Shown: piece by piece, positions 4,632 to 6,837 of the stretch
Position numbering within the stretch: the first letter of the stretch is position 1
Layout of the letters: each line of letters starts with the position of its first letter
NCBI GenBank assembly: GCA_964393895.1
Contig: CAYMWP010000186.1
Location: 1-6,837, forward strand
DNA: 6,837 nucleotides
Reading direction: 5' to 3'
Source: B4-G1 sp964393895
Lineage (GTDB): Bacteria > Chloroflexota > Anaerolineae > B4-G1
Made by a program: the position numbers and the translations under genes
The notes under the pieces: model-generated
The model's input: the letters and a program-made list of their open reading frames with translations, nothing else
The model's database searches: none
What the model was told of the DNA's origin: nothing

Positions 4632-6128
4632 TCAAGTCTTGAGTAGTTCACAGATTTTGCGGAAATGGAAACCGTGAATCGCAAATACAATAGCCAGCGG
4701 GAACAGCCCTGGGCGGTGAAAAAGTGTCCATAAGAGGAGATTCCAATAATGTGCACGTGCTTTGTCTATGATACCCAGGTGGTATATGGAACGAAAGAAC
4801 GCCAGGATGTACTCAAAGTCCAGCGGGGTATTTACCTTTGGCAACTTGTACTCGCGCAAGAAAGTCTTGACGCGCTGATAGTAGTGATCGGGTGAGTAAA
4901 TGTGTCGCATGATGCTTTTGTATCCCTCGCGCAACGTGTCCAGGTCCATCTTGGGGATAATGTTCGTTGTGCCGTCTACATTGTCCCCCGACATTTGATT
5001 GACCAGGCGGCTCTCTTGCTTCAGACGTTCGTAAAGCCGCGTGCCAGGCGGGGCCTGAAGCAGGCCAACCATCGCCGTCACAATCCCGCTTTTCTGAATG
5101 AAATCAATTTGCCGCTGGAAGATGGAGGGTTTGTCACTGTCAAAACCGACGATGAAACCTCCCTGCACCTCCAGTCCAGCCCGCTGGATGCGTTTCACAT
5201 CTTTGACCAGGTCACGGTTCAGATTTTGCTTCTTGCTACATTCGGCCAGGCCATTCTCATCCGGTGTCTCGATTCCGATAAAGACCTTGTTGAACCCCGC
5301 TTCGACCATCATGTGCATCAATTGCTCATCGTCAACCAGATTGATGGACGCTTCTGTGTTGAACGATATCCCCAGTTTGTCTTGCCGCCATTCGATCAGG
5401 GCGGGCAACAGCTCGGTCTTGAGATGCATCTTGTTCCCAATGAGGTTGTCGTCCACGAAAAAGACGCCCGAACGCCACCCCAGGTCATAGAGACTGTCCA
5501 GTTCGGCCATGATCTGCTGGGCTGTCTTGGTGCGTGGTCGGTGGCCCAATAACACCGTCACGTTGCAAAAGTCGCAATTGTAGGGACAGCCTCGGGAAAA
5601 TTGGACACTCATCGCAGCGTACTGGTCCATATCGGCTAATTCCCACAGGGGAACCGGCGTCTTGTGGATGTCGGCAAAGTCGGATGTCGTGTAGACACGC
5701 CTGGCGCGTCCCTGCTCCAGATCCGCCAGAAAGGGTGGCAGGGTCAACTCGGCTTCGTTTAGCACAAAGTGATCAACCGCCTCAAATTGCTCGTGCTCGA
5801 TCGTAAAGAGCGGTCCTCCGGCGACGACTTTGACATTTGCCTCTTTGCATTGGGCAATGATTTGACGTGCTGACTCCCTTTGCACGGTCATACCACCGAT
5901 AAACGCATAATCAGCCCACGCCAGGTTTTTCTCAGCGAGTTTTGTCACATTGGTGTCAACCAGGCGCTTGGCCCACTCTGGCGGCAGCATCGCGGCAACT
6001 GTCAGCAGGCCCAGCGGTGGCGAGGATGCCTTTTTGCGTACGAATTTGAGTGCGTGTCTGAAACTCCAGAATGTGTCTGGAAACTCGGGATAGATCAGTA
6101 AAACGTTCATTAGCTTTTCTCCACTCAT
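4632..6128 (-). CDS. Cobalamin-binding-type radical SAM protein, DUF4070/HpnP-like
   Basis: 498 residues. Residues 8-140 form an N-terminal B12-binding-type Rossmann domain: NVLLIYPEFPDTFWSF, SSPPLGLLTVAAMLP, then VVAGGPLFT at 101-109. There is no classic DxHxxG cobalamin-ligand motif. C181, C185 and C188 (RGCPYNCDFC) are the CxxxCxxC ligands of the 4Fe-4S cluster. FFVDDN (223-228), NTEASINL (257-264) and GIETP (285-289) are later radical SAM barrel strands. The segment GTTNIIPKM (386-394) and the all-helical end match DUF4070. The family includes the hopanoid 2-methylase HpnP, but many members have unknown substrates, so no symbol is given. Two starts are equally supported: ATG 6128 and ATG 6110 (MNVLLIYP, the usual family N-terminus), each with GGAG 8 nt upstream. 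It is monocistronic within the window. Confidence 0.85.
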   Translation of the reverse strand: MSGEKLMNVLLIYPEFPDTFWSFRHALKFVRKKASSPPLGLLTVAAMLPPEWAKRLVDTNVTKLAEKNLAWADYAFIGGMTVQRESARQIIAQCKEANVKVVAGGPLFTIEHEQFEAVDHFVLNEAELTLPPFLADLEQGRARRVYTTSDFADIHKTPVPLWELADMDQYAAMSVQFSRGCPYNCDFCNVTVLLGHRPRTKTAQQIMAELDSLYDLGWRSGVFFVDDNLIGNKMHLKTELLPALIEWRQDKLGISFNTEASINLVDDEQLMHMMVEAGFNKVFIGIETPDENGLAECSKKQNLNRDLVKDVKRIQRAGLEVQGGFIVGFDSDKPSIFQRQIDFIQKSGIVTAMVGLLQAPPGTRLYERLKQESRLVNQMSGDNVDGTTNIIPKMDLDTLREGYKSIMRHIYSPDHYYQRVKTFLREYKLPKVNTPLDFEYILAFFRSIYHLGIIDKARAHYWNLLLWTLFHRPGLFPLAIVFAIHGFHFRKICELLKT

Positions 6129-6179
6129 TGGTTGTTCTCCATCAACAATTCCCGTTATGGGAAAACGCCAGGTTTTAAC

Positions 6180-6241
6180 CGCGATTTAGCAATCGCGCAG
6201 GATGCTTTCCGTGGCGCAATGTACACGATTTGGAAATCGCG
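6180..6241. repeat. Pair of CGATTT palindromes upstream of the radical SAM gene
   Basis: CGCGATT-TAGC-AATCGCG (6180-6197) and CGATTT-GG-AAATCG (6226-6239) are each self-complementary. As direct repeats they align over 16 bp (6182-6197 and 6226-6241) with two differences. They lie 52-113 bp upstream of the ATG. They could be operators or a dispersed intergenic repeat of the genome. Confidence 0.7.
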
Positions 6242-6314
6242 ACTACAAATTCGACGCGCCGCAGTGGGGCGGAGCGGAGTCCGAGGCGGGCGCAGCCAAA
6301 GGATTACCAGTGAC

Positions 6315-6398
6315 GCACGTCTGGGTAGGAGCCTGTCCTGAGCGCAGCCGAAGGATACGGTTGGCAGAACAACCGGTTGTATCTCTCTTTCAAGGTAC
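6315..6398. repeat. Dispersed repeat, copy 2 (interrupted)
   Basis: It is homologous to 4489-4548, with an extra segment of about 27 bp at 6329-6355. The palindrome ACAACCGGTTGT is at 6369-6380. Homology with copy 1 ends at 6398, the base next to the predicted 3' end of the group II intron. Confidence 0.8.
6329..6355 (+). repeat. REP-like short repeat inside copy 2
   Basis: GAGCCTGTCCTGAGCGCAGC-CGAAGGA matches the widespread intergenic repeat of the type CCTGTCCTGAGCGAAGTCGAAGG. It replaces only AGGG of copy 1, so it looks like a secondary insertion. A degenerate inverted copy is at 6749-6776. Confidence 0.65.
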
Positions 6399-6475
6399 GT
6401 TATGGTCGGCGGGGCGGTCACCCACCCCGCCGCCACTACCGAACCCCGCGTGATGGTTTCCCGATCACGGGGCTC
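6399..6475 (-). ncRNA. Group II intron domains V and VI with 3' splice site
   Basis: Domain V is 35 nt. GAGCCCC (6475-6469) pairs with GGGGTTC (6447-6441), including the usual G-U at position 3, so the catalytic triad AGC is at positions 2-4. GTGAT pairs with ATCAC, GG with CC, and GAAA is the tetraloop. A two-base bulge (GC) sits on the 3' side where it is expected. One unpaired C makes it a base longer than the common 34. Domain VI has CGGCGGGG (6432-6425) paired with CCCCGCCG (6414-6407), then a bulged A at 6406 (branch point), TGG/CCA, and the end ...TAAC at 6399. That gives an AY terminus 7 nt after the branch A. Confidence 0.8.
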
Positions 6476-6748
6476 TTCAGTCACACGAGTCCTTGTCATT
6501 GGCACTCCATTGAGAGCAATTGCTCACTCTCAGAGCTTGGCATATGTTCTTTCTTGAGTTGGACGATGCGTCCGGCTTTCGATACGCGATAGACAGTCGC
6601 GTTCGCCTAAAGCCCTGGCTCTCCGAATCCCTATGCCCTCTCGTGTACCGGCCCTACGTCTGCATATCCTCACCATTACAATGAGGCATTGGCTTCTTAG
6701 GGTATCCTACTCCGCCAAGGCTTGCGGCCTGGCCGCCTGCTCCAGAGA

Positions 6749-6776
6749 CCCTTCACTTCGTTCAGGGCAAGCTCTG
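6749..6776 (-). repeat. Degenerate REP-like repeat within the intron
   Basis: Read on the minus strand it is CAGAGCTTGCCCTGAACGAA followed by GTGAAGGG, a variant of the repeat at 6329-6355 in opposite orientation. It lies in the domain I part of the intron, probably in a peripheral stem. Confidence 0.5.
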
Positions 6777-6837
6777 AGAGAGCACCTGGCGCTTCAAGCG
6801 CTTGCTTTCCGTGTCTTGCCGTCGCTCGAAGACGACG

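Larger units (their letters stand above)
6399..6837 (-). mobile_element. Group II intron, 3' part, 5' end outside the window
   Basis: A self-splicing ribozyme and retroelement read on the minus strand. Domain V (6475-6441) and VI are clear. Upstream, GGCTTT (6579-6574 complement) pairs with AAAGCC around an inner ACGCGA/TCGCGT stem (6574-6614), with the AACGCGA and ATCGAAAG elements expected of domain III. A 12-bp palindrome GAGCAATTGCTC (6514-6525) lies in a domain IV of under 100 nt. No open reading frame for a maturase lies between domains III and V, so the intron is ORF-less at the usual place. CCTAAG (6701-6696) and TATGC (6666-6662) could form the receptor for the domain V tetraloop in domain I. 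The rest of domain I runs past 6837. It has the same direction as the radical SAM gene. The subclass is not assigned. Confidence 0.75.

Overview
The window looks like chromosomal DNA with a degraded mobile element from an uncultured, GC-rich bacterium. My best guess is Chloroflexota. This rests on the style of the proteins and dispersed repeats, not on a marker gene, so it is tentative. Every convincing protein gene is on the minus strand. The long plus-strand frames over 1129-2805 are antisense shadows.

Left part (1-900). Two small minus-strand ORFs lie in tandem: a 93-residue protein of unknown family (466 to 185) and a 50-residue helix-turn-helix protein (170 to 18), whose start is set by a strong Shine-Dalgarno. 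The first ORF begins directly after a terminator-like hairpin that contains its ribosome binding site. Divergently, a sigma70-type promoter (513-541) points into a gene-free, strongly foldable stretch that ends in a hairpin plus T-run near 786. This could be an undescribed small RNA of about 240 nt.

Middle part (898-4201). From upstream to downstream on the minus strand come an unrecognised 260-residue protein, a DUF6094-like DNA-methyltransferase-type protein with NPPY, and an ATGA-overlapping gene for the N-terminal half of a DEAD/SNF2-like helicase. The helicase has Walker A but no DEAH box and no C-terminal lobe. It is followed by a good terminator and then a 5'-truncated methyltransferase relic. 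This looks like the remnant of an integrative-element module, and the family tail of the DUF6094 protein appears split by frame changes.

Spacer 4202-4631. It holds a 14-bp tandem repeat, a G-quadruplex-prone purine tract, a strong 12-bp hairpin, and the first copy of a dispersed repeat.

Right part (4632-6837). A cobalamin-binding-type radical SAM protein with a DUF4070-like C-terminus (HpnP-like) stands alone. Paired palindromes lie upstream of it, followed by the second copy of the dispersed repeat. Abutting that copy is the 3' part of a group II intron on the minus strand, recognised from domains V and VI, with a plausible domain III and a short domain IV without an ORF. The homology between the two repeat copies stops exactly at the predicted intron 3' end, so copy 1 may show what the empty insertion site looks like. 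This intron is the most notable element in the window.
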